DNA from: Chelydra serpentina
Taxonomy: Eukaryota; Chordata; Testudines; Chelydridae
DNA: 64,000 bases
Reading direction: 5' to 3'
Assembly: GCA_037349315.1 (NCBI GenBank)
Contig: JBAIAC010000051.1
Span: 29,176,001-29,240,000, forward strand
Under the pieces are notes generated by a model that did no database searches, was not told the origin of the DNA, and was given only the letters and a program-made list of their open reading frames with translations. Of the stretch, positions 42,472 to 53,833 are shown one piece after another; the stretch's first letter is position 1, and every line of letters starts with the position of its first letter. A program made the position numbers and the translations under genes.

Positions 42472-42906
42472 CAGGGGTGGCCAACCTGTGGCTCCGGAGC
42501 CACATACAACTCTTCTGAAGTTAATATGCAGCTCCTTGTATAGGCACCGACTCCAGGGCTGGAGCTACAGGCACCAACATTCCAATGTGCTGGCTGGGGA
42601 GTGCTCACTGCTCAACCCCTGGCTCTACCACAGGCCCTGCCCCCACTCCACCCCTTCCTGCCCCCTCCCGAGCCTGCTGTGTCCTCGCTCCTCCTACTCC
42701 CCCTCCGAGCCCCCTGCACGCCACGAAACAGCTGATCGGGAGATGCAGGGAGGGAGGGTGAGGCGCTGATCAGTGGGGCTGCTGGTGGGCGGGAAGCCCT
42801 GGGAGCAGAGGGGAGCTCAGGGGCCTGCTGACATATTACTGTGGCTCTTTGGCAATGTACATTGATAAATTCTGGCTCCTTCTCAGGCTCAGGTTGGCCA
42901 CCACTG
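42472..42906. mobile_element. hAT-type MITE in DIRS copy 1
   Basis: 435 bp, ends CAGGGGTGGCCAACCTG and CAGGTTGGCCACCACTG, exact 8-bp duplication ATCTAACT (42464-42471, 42907-42914). Confidence 0.9.
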
Positions 42907-43147
42907 ATCTAACTACTGAGTATACTACCAACTATAAACTATCTTATCTAAAGGTAAGTGAGGACGCTGCTGATTGCTTCGACTCAAGCCAAAGGCGGTA
43001 GAGAAGGAATTGAGGGACAGTGTGAGACAGCAACGGAGCGTGCATGACCCAACTGGGCACTGCTACCACAAATCTTTAATTACAAGCGCAGGGCGCATAG
43101 ACACCTAAAGTGGAGCACCCACAGGGACACTCTTTGAAGAAGAACAG

Positions 43148-44317
43148 ATGTTACAAGTTTGTTATAGATATGAGTAGTGTGAATTACAAATGGTTATAAG
43201 CACATTAGTAGAAGGTGTTGAACAGCCGATTGACCTGTTGTAACAGGTTACAACAATAATTTCCCCCCTTTTTTTTTAATCCACCATTTATCAAATCCTT
43301 ATCAACTATTTATAAATGGAACCTTAAAATATAAGGTGTGACCACACTGCCTTTCCCGCAAACATGTTATTTCTTCTTTTAATGAAGAGTTACAATTCTT
43401 CTGAATGAGAGGGGAAAGACTGGCTTGCTTAGACACACATTTATATTGCTGAGGCTTCAGTCCAGAGACAGCAATAATGAAGCTACCATTGACCAAGACC
43501 ACTCTTTTTATGGTGGTCAGAATTGCAAGGTTGTGATAAAAATCTGCTTTAACTACTGTAGCACACACCATGTTTTATGAAAACCCATGACAGGCTATAC
43601 AATTTGTGAAGCTTGATATAACTGCCAACCTTTTATACTGGCACTTTTATACTGGATTAATTGGCAGAGTAAGACTCAATACTTGACTCATGCCTCCACT
43701 GTAAAAAAAAATGATTCTGGAATATTGTACATTATGTATACAACATGATATTCAGTGGAAACAGTGGTAGTTACACAGCAAGCCTGGTTACTGCAACTAT
43801 TCTATCACTTGCTAACTCCAAAATTAACTTGGATCACAGCTGAATAGTCTTCTAATAGAACTCATTTTAATCTCTAAATTGTTTGCTAACAAAAACTCTT
43901 TTCATGGAAGTAACTGGATGTAAGCCAAGCATCTTAATAAAACACAAACCTAAGGACTGATCCTAAGACACCGTATGCCAGAACAGGAGTGAGTACGAAA
44001 ACTGGAGTCAGGACAAAAAAACTCCATTCCCCGCTCTACCACTAACCTGCTTTGTGACACTTGGGAAGTCACGACTTCTCTTCCCATCAACAGGGGGTTA
44101 AGATTTAACTAATGCTGATATTAGATAAAAGGCACTGAAGTGAAAAATTAGTTCAAGTGAACTTGGACAGAAATACTGTCTCATGGTTTGAAAACTGGCT
44201 AAAAGATCAAACAACTCTCCTGGCTTAGCACCTCTTGGTTGGCTGATGTCAGAAAAAGGGCTTTTGAATTTACTGTTAACAATTCAAGTTTGCTGGTCTA
44301 ATATTGGAGGAAGACGG
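43148..44317. other. RBL1 intron, nothing recognised
   Basis: AT-rich intronic DNA to the right of DIRS copy 1. Confidence 0.4.
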
Positions 44318-45572
44318 GGTGGATAAAAAAATCGGTATTTAAAAAAAACATTAAAAAAAGACAAATCCATTATATACAAATTTTAAATGCATTTCTTTTT
44401 AAAAATAAATCTATTTGAAATCAAATTTGAAACTATGATAACCTATATTAAAGCCCAAACTTCCTATAATATATTAAAATAATTCAAACAACAATATTCA
44501 AGCAGTATGTTTTCTGCCAAGGTTTTAAAGAAAGGCAAACACTCCAAACTGATGAAAGTCACTGGCTAAGCTCCTGGAACCAGAGCATGCTGAATTGTTA
44601 AACCAACTTTGCACATCAGTAGCCTCCTTCTGTAGGTGCAGAAAAACTACTTTTCTTAATTTCTGTTTATTCAAACTAATCCAGTTCAATGATTAGTTCA
44701 TTCAGAGTTCAGAAACTGATTGGGAGTTTAAAAAAAAGAAGGAAAGCTTGTTTTCCTCTTCCAATCTATAAATACAAACGAGGTGTAAGAGGATGAGAGC
44801 TACTATTTCTAAGATCCTGAAGGACATAGTAACTAGAAGCAATCAGTTCAATTCTAACTATAGATAATACTTCTGTTTAATTAATCAGTTAGCTTTAAAT
44901 ACAAAACATGTTTTGATAAATATTTTTCTTCTTATGTGTCCAACACTTTAAGGTAGGTTATATTTATTAAGAAAACATTTTTAAAATGTTGGTTTTGTGC
45001 ACTTTAATTGAATTCCAGTTTCCATCCAAATGCAACTTGACACACATGACATGCGAAACAATCTAATCATAGAAAAATAGAATATCAGGATTGGAAGGGA
45101 CCTTAGGAGGTCATCTAGTCCAACCCCCTGCTCAAAGCAGGACCAATCCACAATTTTTGCCCCAGATCCCTAAATGGCCCCCTCAAGGATTGAACTCACA
45201 ACCCTGGGTTTAGCAGGCCAATGCTCAAACCACTGAGCTATCCCTCCCCCTGCATAATCTAATAAAGAAATGCATCATTCACCATTTTCTAACAGTAAAA
45301 AAGTAAAACTTAAGAATCTGAATAAATGTATATTAAGCTAAATAACTGCTTAAGTGTGTATAAATACAGCGTATCCTTCTGGTGAGTAAAAAGTACCATC
45401 ACATATAGAGTAAAGGCTATATTTAGTTGCCAATCAACATGTTTTAATGGGGATCAACCTTTCTTTAGGAAAGTAGTAATAAAGTACAAATACAAAACAA
45501 GATTCAAATCGATTATTTAAATCAAGATTTCCTGCTTACTGATTTAAATCATTTTGATTTAAATTAATACAC
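44318..45572. repeat. AT-rich repeat with ATTTAAATC termini
   Basis: Starts GGGTGGATAAAAAAATCGG, ends TGATTTAAATCATTTTGATT TAAATTAATACACC. A relative (CAGGGTGGATTTGATTTCAA) lies at about 42325-42460. A SINE is inserted at 45068-45255. Probably a DNA transposon remnant. Confidence 0.5.
45068..45255 (-). mobile_element. SINE in RBL1 intron
   Basis: Minus orientation, flanked by an exact 8-bp duplication AATCTAAT (45060-45067 and 45256-45263). Inserted in an AT-rich repeat (44318-45572). Confidence 0.9.
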
Positions 45573-46569
45573 CATAGGGGCAAGAGAACTAAGGTTACTG
45601 ACTCAGCATCTCTAACTTGCTGGGCTAATGTCAAGACACTGATCTCTTTGAAATTACTGGTCAACAGCTGTAGTATGCTGCTCTCATATAAAGACCCAGA
45701 CTTCTATGAGGTCACTCTAGCTTGCTGAGCTGATGTCAAGAGAGACAGTTCTCTGAGGTCAGTGGTTCAACATCTCTCACTGACAAGATAACAGAGACCC
45801 CAAAGATGATTATATGGGGTACAGACCAACTAAGGATAACTTTCCTGGATAAATCAGACTGCTGTTGATCACTTTTATGGTTTGTAATGGTTAATGCCTT
45901 ATTTTGATCAACTGTGTAGCAGCAGAAACAAATTTACATAGATTTTTTGAAGCAGTGCTATTTTGGATTTTGGGGAAAGAAAAATGCTTTAGGAAAAAAA
46001 ATTAGACATTTACCCACACTCTTCGCAAAAATCAAATCAGCAGACATACTAAAGCCAAGACTCCTATCTACTTAAGAGCAATAAGTATTTCAGTGCAAGA
46101 GCTCCTCATTGAGCCTTCCCAAAGATGTGAATCAAACCAATCTACCTTCTGAAATTTTAAAAAGATGTTTCTAATCAGTCTAAAGACTGATATCCCATCA
46201 CTCACTCTCTTTCCATTTATTGTTGTTTCAAGAGAACTGCAATTATATAGAATCATCATCAGCTGCCCATTAAAAAAAAATTACTGTTCAATCAACCTAA
46301 TTTAAAAAGAGGGATTCTTAAATCATTTGTGAAGCTCTATCCTATTTGTTCCAATTGTGAAATGCATTTCCCATGTCCTAGCCTCCACAGCATCTGTCTC
46401 CTTATTTCAATACTGTTGTTTTTTAATCGGTTTATGATACAATTAAATGCTAATGTATTCCTCTTTGCAATTAGATGCAACTATTCTAATGGCTTTTATA
46501 CTATACATTAGTTCTTTTCAAATAATATTCAAATGGCTTTAAAACAGCAGGTTAAGTTTATGAACTTAC
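45573..46569. other. RBL1 intron, nothing recognised
   Basis: AT-rich intronic DNA leading to the exon at 46570. Confidence 0.4.
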
Positions 46570-46660
46570 CACCACCTGTCATCTCCACATTTTGGGTTAA
46601 ATTTGTATTTTCTGATGTGACCTCTTTGGGACTATTTTTCAACAAAACACTCCTGTAAAC
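46570..46660 (-). CDS. RBL1: RBL1 (p107) exon, pocket B insert
   Basis: A 91-base exon encoding VYRSVLLKNSPKEVTSENTN followed by LTQNVEMTGG and one base. VYRSVLLK is the conserved end of a pocket B helix; the remainder is the variable acidic/polar insert seen at this position in p107. Acceptor TGCAG precedes 46660; donor GTAAGT follows 46570. The single left-over base joins the next exon to give Asp, so phases agree. The following intron is about 12 kb, inflated mainly by a DIRS element and its nested insertions. Confidence 0.88.
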
Positions 46661-46829
46661 CTGCAGTATGTGGTGAAAAATGCAGTTGTCAAGTAATACT
46701 AGAAACTCAAACTTAGATTAAATCACAGTTCTCAGGTTAAATGCGTGTAACATTCATTCTCCAATATTAGTATGAGCCTACTTGAAAGAGAGCGTGTATC
46801 AAACATTTATCTACAGGTAAGACAGTAAA

Positions 46830-46983
46830 AAGAACAGGAGTACTTGTGGCACCTTAAAGACTAACACATGTATTTAAGCATAAGCTTTTGTGGGCTACAG
46901 CCCACTTCATCGGATGCATAGAATGGAACATATAGTAGGAAGATATATATATATGCCATACCAATTCTAAGAGGCTAATTAAT
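46830..46983 (-). repeat. High-copy turtle repeat, left part
   Basis: Minus-orientation arm of a large foldback. It continues after the MITE block at 48797-48863 and is mirrored by 48887-49215. Landmarks: GTGGCACCTTAAAGACTAAC, GCATAAGCTTTTGTGGGCTA. Confidence 0.75.
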
Positions 46984-47240
46984 TAAGCCCTGGTCTACAC
47001 TCGGGGGGGGGAGGGGAGATCAACCTAAGAGACGCAACTTCAGCTACGAGAATAGTGTAGCTGAAGTCAGCGTATCTTAGGTCGACTTACCTCGCGTCCT
47101 CATGGTGCGGGGTCAATGGCCGCTGCTCTCCCGTCGACTCCGCTTCCGCCTCTCGCCGCGGTTGAGTACAGGAGTCGACGGCAGAGTGCTCAGGGATCGA
47201 TTTATTGCATCTACACTAGACGTGAGAAATCAATCCCCGA

Positions 47241-47421
47241 TAGAATCATAGAATATCAAGGTTGGAAGGGATCTTAGGAGGTCATCTAGTCCAACCCCCT
47301 GCTCAAAGCAGGACCAATCCCCAATTTTTGCCCCAGATCCCTAAATGGCCCCCTCAAGGATTGAACTCACAACCCTGGGTTTAGCAGGCCAATGCTCAAA
47401 CCACTGAGCTATCCCTCCCCG
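47241..47421 (-). mobile_element. SINE between MITE and DIRS fragment
   Basis: Minus orientation, abutting a Harbinger MITE half on the left and the DIRS fragment on the right without a clear duplication, so its insertion coincided with, or was followed by, rearrangement. Confidence 0.88.
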
Positions 47422-48575
47422 GTGCTGCAAGTCAGAACGGTGCGGGACATATGTACGGTGCCGGGACTCAGAGAGGCGTCGAGACTCCGAGCGACATGGA
47501 GATCCTGGTCGGGGGACAGACAGCCCAAACATAGCTGGTTTGCCTCTTGAAGGCGCCGGGCCTCGGGGTAATGGAGGCTTTGAGACTGGAGACTTGGGCG
47601 CCATCATTTCGATAAGCCCCCTAGTGGCCTCAAAAGTGTCCGGTGTGGAGGGTAGAGTGACCTCCTCCACCTGCAGCCGTGGAGTGTCCAGGAGCACGGG
47701 GCCAATGGAGGTTGACCCCGACTGGAGGGTCTGTCGGCCGTAGGCCCATGCTCCGCAGCATGCCCTACCGAGGCTGCGGTTTCTGAAACAGGCCGTTGTG
47801 GAGACTTATCCTTGGCCTGCTTCTTGCGGGCAGCTGGCAAGTGGGAGCGGTGCCGAGGGGAATTCTTCTGGGCCCCGGGAGACTGCCGACCCCTGGGAGG
47901 GCGTGCCAAGTCCTTTTTCGGTGCCGTGGATGGCACCGCAGGAGGAGCACTCCGCACCGAGGCGCTTGGGGCCGGGTCCTGCTGCGGGTGGAGGGCAGAC
48001 TCCATGAGGAGTTGTCTTAAACGAATGTCTCTCTCCTTTCTAGTGAGAAGCTTGAAGGCCTTGCAGATCTTGCACTTATCTGCCTGATGGGCTTCTCCCA
48101 GACACTGGAGACAGGCGTCGTGGGGTGGGGGGTGGGGGGGGTCACCCGTGGGCATAGGCTTGGCATGGGAGCTACAGGGTTTGAAGCCCTGGGATGGTAT
48201 GCCCTGGAGCCCCGCGGGGCACTCGTTGAAAGGGAAAATCCCCCAATCACTAAAGACTACAATTAACTACTAGTAAGAGAACGATTAACTAACAATGGGT
48301 AACTATATACAGAGATAAGCAGAAGAGCTAGGGATAGTGGAGCACTTGTGAGCAAGAGACCATTGTTCCAACAACCCTCACAGGCGGTAAGAAGGAACTG
48401 AAAGGGGGTCAGGCTGGCAGGGTCGTATAAAGAGCGCCATATTTCTAGCCACTCCAGGGGGGTCTACAGCTGGCCTGACGCGTAGCTGCTAGGGAAAAGT
48501 TTCCGACAGCCATGCACGCGGCGTGCGCACACACCTAACTGGAATTGATATGAGCAAGCACTCGAAGAACAACAT
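47422..48575 (-). mobile_element. DIRS 5' fragment (copy 4)
   Basis: The right end is a DIRS ITR (CATGCACGCGGCGTGCGCAC ... ATGAGCAAGCACTCGAAGAA). The rest is ORF1: ACLQCLGEAHQADKCKICKA and LLTRKERDIRLRQLLMESAL, then a Pro/Arg/Lys-rich stretch. The sequence stops at 47422 against a SINE, so only the first 1.15 kb of the element exists here. It lies inside a Harbinger-like MITE in an RBL1 intron. Confidence 0.7.
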
Positions 48576-48796
48576 GCAGTTAAGCTAGCCTAAACCCTGG
48601 TATAGACACCACTAGATCAACGGAAGAATTCTTCCATCAATCTAGCTAACATCTCTCACGGGGGCTGATTAACTACAGCAACAGAGAAATCCCTTCTGTG
48701 GCTTTAGCAAATGTCTATGCTACTGCACTACAGCAGCTCCACTGCAGAGAGATCGATCACTATCCGCTGATCTGGTGGGTAATGTAGACGTACCCT

Positions 48797-49215
48797 AAGA
48801 TGAGCTATGATCAGCAGGAGAAAAAAACAAGAAGGTGTGAGGATACTTAACATGGGGAAATATCTAAATACATGTTAAGTATCCCCATATTTCCCCATGT
48901 TAAGTATCCTCACACCTTCTTGTCAACTATCTGATATGGGCCATCTTGATTATCACTACAAAAGTTTTTTTCTCCTGCTGATAATAGCTCATCTTAATTA
49001 ATTAACCTCTTAGAACTGGTATGGCAACTTCCACCTTTTCACTGTATATCTATCTATCTTCCTACTATATGTTCCATTCTATGCATCCGATGAAGTGGGC
49101 TGTAGCCCACGAAAGCTTATGCTTAAATACATTTGTTAGTCTCTAAGGTGGCACAAGTACTCCTGTTCTTTTTGCGGATACAGACTAACACGGCTGCTAC
49201 TCTGAAACCTGTTAC
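48797..49215 (+). repeat. High-copy turtle repeat, foldback centre and right arm
   Basis: 48828-48863 and 48887-48922 are a perfect 36-bp inverted repeat around a 23-bp spacer; weaker symmetry extends outward. The right arm (48887-49215) is a full family copy ending CACGGCTGCTACTCTGAAAC. Confidence 0.8.
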
Positions 49216-49241
49216 TAGGTAAGACAGTGTTATTTACTCAC

Positions 49242-49313
49242 ATTGCTATTTGCTTGTGGCTGATTTCTGTAGCTTTTCATTATGTCCTGAAAAGTTCTTT
49301 CCTCTTTGGTCAC
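49242..49313 (-). CDS. RBL1: RBL1 (p107) exon, pocket B helix
   Basis: A 72-base exon (24 codons, phase 0 to 0): VTKEERTFQDIMKSYRNQPQ and the next four residues ANSN. This continues the pocket B fold and matches p107 almost residue for residue. Splice sites are TTTCCAG before 49313 and GTGAGT after 49242. It sits only about 30 bp from a high-copy repeat ending near 49215 and is the right border of the nested transposon block at 46.8-49.2 kb. Confidence 0.94.
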
Positions 49314-50985
49314 CTGGAAAAGAAAAAACCCAAGAGGAACTATTTGAGACAAAACATAATGATGATTGTTATATTACAGCACATGAGTACTTATGCTTGT
49401 TTAAAAGGGACATTTTCCAGAGTTTTCTTGATCTCACTTAGTCTGAAAAAAGTAATGAAGATAAGAAAAGTAAATGATATGTCAAAGTAGGAATAACTCA
49501 CGTATTTTTACTGGCCTACAAAAAGGCGATCTTCAGTTTAATGAACAGACTGCTCCAACTTTCCTTTCCATTACAGAAAAAGGGAAAACTGTGCCACAAT
49601 CAAGAACTCTTAGTATGTTGAAAGACTTTGGGTAGGGCCTCACAGTAGTGGGAACAGAAGCCAGCCCACCCTGAGCCCTCACTTTCCAGCCCACACATAA
49701 TACAACTTCTAAATAGGGGAGGATGGGAAAGCAGATCCTACAAGAAATTAGCCTTACTTCAGCAGGGGAGAAAAAGATGAACATGTTTGATTCCAACATG
49801 CTTTATTCTTATATAGCTCAAGTTGTGTAGTTCTGCTGTGATGTTGCATATTTCAGGAATATGCTTTGTACATTTGATTTCAAATCCATACTGTAAATTT
49901 TTCATGAGCATTATATATAGTTTGAACTTATACATTATTTAAAAATGTAGTTCTGACATCTGAATATGACAACATGAGGAGAACAGTTTTTAGTTAACAA
50001 TTCCTGCTGCTCATCTGCACTTGTAAAATTACTGCTCACTTAAGCTGAAGCTTAAAAATTACTTCTTTCCCTTCCCCTTCAGAAGCTACTCCTGAATTGG
50101 AAAAGAGAACAATTATGAAGTCTTAGTGCCTAAGTAAAAATTGTAGCGATATTTGAAAATTGGATTTCTTATCCTTTGTTACTGGTATCTTCCTTATTTT
50201 CTGGAACGAGATGCAATGTTACAGGGACACACACGTTCAGCTCTGTTTCAAGGTAAAGGACATGTATCACCAATTTTAATAGCAAATGATCAACAGCTTT
50301 GCAGTGGAACTACAAAAAAAAAATGTATCAAGGCCCATTTGCTACAGTTGGGCTGTCAGGTCTCACTGCACTGGAGGCAACACTTCAGAGAAAGGCAGGA
50401 ATCATGCAGCTGGCACACCTGCTCAGTAAGGCAAGGGAACACAGAGATCATTCAATGGTGCTATTTTTCTGCAAACTTTGTAGCAGTGTCCAAACTAATC
50501 TAAGATTTAAGGATTGCTTACAATTACTAAAAGTAAAAGCAAGTAATTGTATTCCATGGCAGCTCCATTCCACAGGTAATATCTCTTCTAATTTTGTCTT
50601 TCCTATTAAGGCTCATTGGGCACGTCAATTTAATATTCTCATCCCATTCAGCACAATGGAGTCCTTGTCCATGACTACGGCTCCCAGGTGCTACAGTAAT
50701 ACAAATAATTACATTGACACCTTGCCTAGTTTGTATTCTGTTTTATTTGTTCACCTGAGTTTGCATCAGTCAGAAGTAAGATTACAAAATTCCCATTTGT
50801 GTGATAAGTTGGGCTGTTTATAGCACCTCAAAACATAATGTGAACAAGCTTGCACATCCCTTTTTATTTCTTAGCAAAACATTTTATTGCTAAAGATAGA
50901 TTCTTAGCTAGGTTCCTCAACCTTAATATCCTGTGTATGCAACTGCTCGAAGAATTGTTTTTCTGAAAAAAGTGAAGTGTGGATA
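49314..50985. other. RBL1 intron, nothing recognised
   Basis: No exon-like segment. An open frame of 174 codons at 50299-50823 (plus) has no recognisable domain. Confidence 0.4.
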
Positions 50986-50987
50986 TA

Positions 50988-51662
50988 CAGTAACTCCTCA
51001 CTTAACGTCGTCCCGGTTAACGTTGTTTCGTTCTTACGTTGCTGATCAATTAGGGAACATGCTTGTTTACAGTTATGAAATGCTCCCTTCTAATGTTGTT
51101 TGCAGGCTATCAATGGCAGTTCAGCTGTCCCTTCCCCCACTGCCATGTGCTGCTCCCCAAGACTCCTGCCTGCTTGCTGTATGGGGGAGAGGGGAAGAAG
51201 AGGGAGGCTAATGTCAGGGTGCCTGCTTGCTGGGGGGGGGGGGGGGGGGGGAGGGAGGGGAAGAAGAGGGGGCCAATGTCCCCCTGCACCTTGCTTACCC
51301 CATCTTCCATAAAGCAGGGGGGACACACGAGGGAGGGAGCTGCTGCCTTAGGAAGAAGCTGCAGCTGCTGGGCTTGCTGATCTAATTAACAAGGCAGTGT
51401 ACTTCTGACCTCACTCTTGATACCTAATTGGAAATGCACATCTCTATCTCTGAAACACTCTGTATGCCCTCCCTCCTTTCCTGCTGGCTTGTAGAGTGTA
51501 AGAGTTAACCCTTGAGGGCTCAGCAGAGTGCTAGTTCATTTAGTAAGGCATTCCCTGGGAAATATCCCACCCTCTGACTCCTCCACCTCAATAAAGCTTC
51601 ACTATCATCATCGCTGTGTACCAGTATTCAATTGTTGGTTTAAAACTTATAGTGTGTGTGTC

Positions 51663-51693
<31 letters not shown>

Positions 51694-51849
51694 GTGTGTA
51701 AAATAAAATATAGTCTTTTGTCTGGTGAAAAAAATTTCCCTGGAACCTAACCCCCTTATTTACATTAATTCTTATGGGGAAATTGGAATAGTTTAACATC
51801 ATTTCGCTTAAAATCACATTTTTCAGGAACGTTAAGTGAGGAGTTACTG
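50988..51849. mobile_element. Tigger/pogo-like MITE
   Basis: 862 bp, ends CAGTAACTCCTCACTTAACG and CGTTAAGTGAGGAGTTACTG (perfect inverted repeats) flanked by TA (50986-50987, 51850-51851), as in Tc1/mariner elements. Further inward the arms stay similar (GTTGTTTCGTT / CATCATTTCGC). The interior has a G-run (51232-51251) and a (TG)n/(TATG) microsatellite (51653-51700). No transposase. In an RBL1 intron. Confidence 0.8.
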
Positions 51850-52316
51850 TATATATAAAGTAAATTATTCCATGGAGGTGCAAGCCCCAGCAGTCTTTTA
51901 GTTAGTGCTCTGCATAACTACATAGATGTACTAAACTATTTCTAGTCATAGTCTCTCACTTCATAGATCAACAGGGGTGCAGGCAGAGCACCAGAGATAA
52001 GTAATGTGAGGCAATCCCTTCTGGAGACAGAATATAACTATGTCCTTTCTAGCTGACAATGGAACAGTGTGAATGGGCTCCAAAAAAGGAGTGCCATCCA
52101 GTTCTGAGTCAAAAGGATTGTTGATATAGGACCTTGAGGGAGGATATGTAAAGCAAAGGAAAAAAAGACTTCAGGGCTTCATCAACATCTTGGAAGCACC
52201 TCCCTTCTCCAGTAAGATATCAAGAGTAAAGCAATTCGATAGTAGATTTTCAGTTTATTTTATTTAGTTGCTGGAAATAGCTTAAAATATAATACTTCCT
52301 AAAATCTATACGTTAC

Positions 52317-52493
52317 CTTTGCCATAATGTAAAAGGCACAAAGGAGGAGCTGATCCAAATGTCTGTCTTTCATTAGATCAGTGCAATGAACTAATGTGAA
52401 CTCAAAACATGTCCATATCTTCCTGTGCAACTCAATGGAAACATCCAGTTTTAAGCACAAATCACGCAAGCGCACACTTGCCAAATGATAAAC
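52317..52493 (-). CDS. RBL1: RBL1 (p107) exon, core of pocket B
   Basis: A 177-base exon (59 codons, phase 0 to 0) encoding VYHLASVRLRDLCLKLDVS through MKDRHLDQLLLCAFYIMAK. This is the most conserved cyclin-fold part of pocket B, which forms the LxCxE-binding cleft. It is nearly identical to mammalian p107 and clearly closer to p107 than to RB1. Acceptor CAG precedes 52493. The donor is GTAACG, weaker than the GTAAGT/GTGAGT donors of the neighbouring exons. Intron on the 5' side is 6.9 kb, almost all of it one DIRS element; intron on the 3' side is 3.0 kb with a Tigger-like MITE. Confidence 0.95.
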
Positions 52494-53446
52494 CTGGGAT
52501 GGAAAACAGCACAACAGAGAGTGAAGCCAAATGAATCTTGAAATCTAGTTTTATCACAATTGTGAGTCTTAAAACAACATAGCATGCCAGCAATTAAAGG
52601 GAAGAATTTGTACATGCATCTCAGAAACAGCAATTTGAGATGGATGGACTGTATGTACTCCAACTCCATGATTGTATAGCTAGATAAGTGCTGCTACCTG
52701 TCAGTTAAGCACCTTTTGGATCCCAATGTCAGCTCTTTGTTTTCTAGTTCCAGACAAATCCTCCACAGCATCAAACACAAACCTTCAAAATGTTAAAGCA
52801 AGGAAAACAACAAATCAGAATCCTACTTAGCAAAATACCATTTGCTTAACCAGAAGCACTTTGCCTTCATGACACAGAACAGATGTCTAGCTCCCACTCC
52901 ACTAGTTTTCTTGTCTCTTAGCAACCAGAAACTAGAATAGAAAACTTCCATTCCTATATTTGAAACTCAAATATCTACAGGTAAAACCCTACTTTCTGCA
53001 TGTTCAAATTCATGAGTCCAGAATTGACAGGATCTATGCAGCGATCTCTTCATATAGAGCACCAAATTCGACAATGGCTAAAGATGAGAATCCATCAACT
53101 AAAAGCTACTCTAATAAAAAAAGTGCTAAATGTACCGAAGTTGCCATCCTACCAATCTCTGCAAGGGGTTCTGAATGGGAGAACGTACTCAAATACTGAG
53201 TTGACATCTCTGCCTTACAGGCTTCAGAAATACAAAGTCTGATCCAGCTGGCCAGTGTAATTTGACAAGCATTGTACCTAAACTACTCCACCTACCTGAC
53301 CACATACCTTGGGACCCCTCCAGATGAGCAGGAAGTTTGAAGAGATCATGTACTTTACTTACACCCAAGGAGAGTCTTGGATTAACCTACACAGTATTTA
53401 TCAGGTTTCTTTTTAAAAACGCCTAATTCGGATGAAAAAGGACAGT
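52494..53446. other. RBL1 intron, nothing recognised
   Basis: Unique-looking AT-rich DNA between an RBL1 exon and DIRS copy 2. Confidence 0.4.
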
Positions 53447-53833
53447 GACCTGTTCTATAACTGGCGTTCTTCGAGATGTGTTGCTCATGTCTATTCCACA
53501 ATAGGTGTGCATGCTCGCCACGTGCACCAGTGCCGGAAGTTTTTCCCTCAGCAGTACCCATAGGGGGAGCGCTGCTGCGACCCCTGGCGTGGCGCCTCTA
53601 TAGCATGCTGTAAGGGGACCCGCGCGCTCCCCCCACCCTCGGCTCCTTCTTGCCGGACCAACTCCAACAAAGGGGAAGGAGGGCGGGATGTGGAATAGAC
53701 ATGAGCAACACATCTCGAAGAACGCCAGTTACGGAACAGGTAACAGGTAACTGTCCTTTCTTCTTTGAGTGATTGCTCATGTGTATTCCACAGTAGGTGA
53801 CTGCAAGCTATATCTGATGGAGGGGGTAGGAGT

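Larger units (their letters stand above)
36482..43147 (-). mobile_element. DIRS retrotransposon copy 1, main body
   Basis: Tyrosine-recombinase retrotransposon in RBL1's largest intron. With its terminal module at 34768-35254 it spans 34768-43147. The outer ends are inverted repeats (left GGTTCTTCAAGATGG..., right ...CTTTGAAGAAGAACAG). Read on the minus strand, the order is ORF1 (41.3-39.8 kb), RT (39.6-39.0 kb, YLDD present), RNase H (38.5-38.2 kb) and tyrosine recombinase (37.4-36.5 kb). It is interrupted by a solo LTR, a Harbinger MITE, an unclassified 0.8-kb insert and a hAT MITE. Stops and frameshifts are frequent, so this is an old copy. Confidence 0.8.
46987..48795. mobile_element. Harbinger-like MITE split by nested insertions
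   Basis: Left half 46987-47240 (CCCTGGTCTACACTCGG...) and right remnant about 48757-48795 (ending AATGTAGACGTACCC), with TAA on both outer sides (46984-46986, 48796-48798). Between them sit a SINE, a DIRS 5' fragment and a further MITE (about 48590-48755). The central TAG-rich part of this family is missing. Confidence 0.6.

Noticed and set aside
50299..50823. Plus-strand frame of 174 codons in an RBL1 intron
   Set aside because: No domain, no splice context, and composition like surrounding AT-rich intron.
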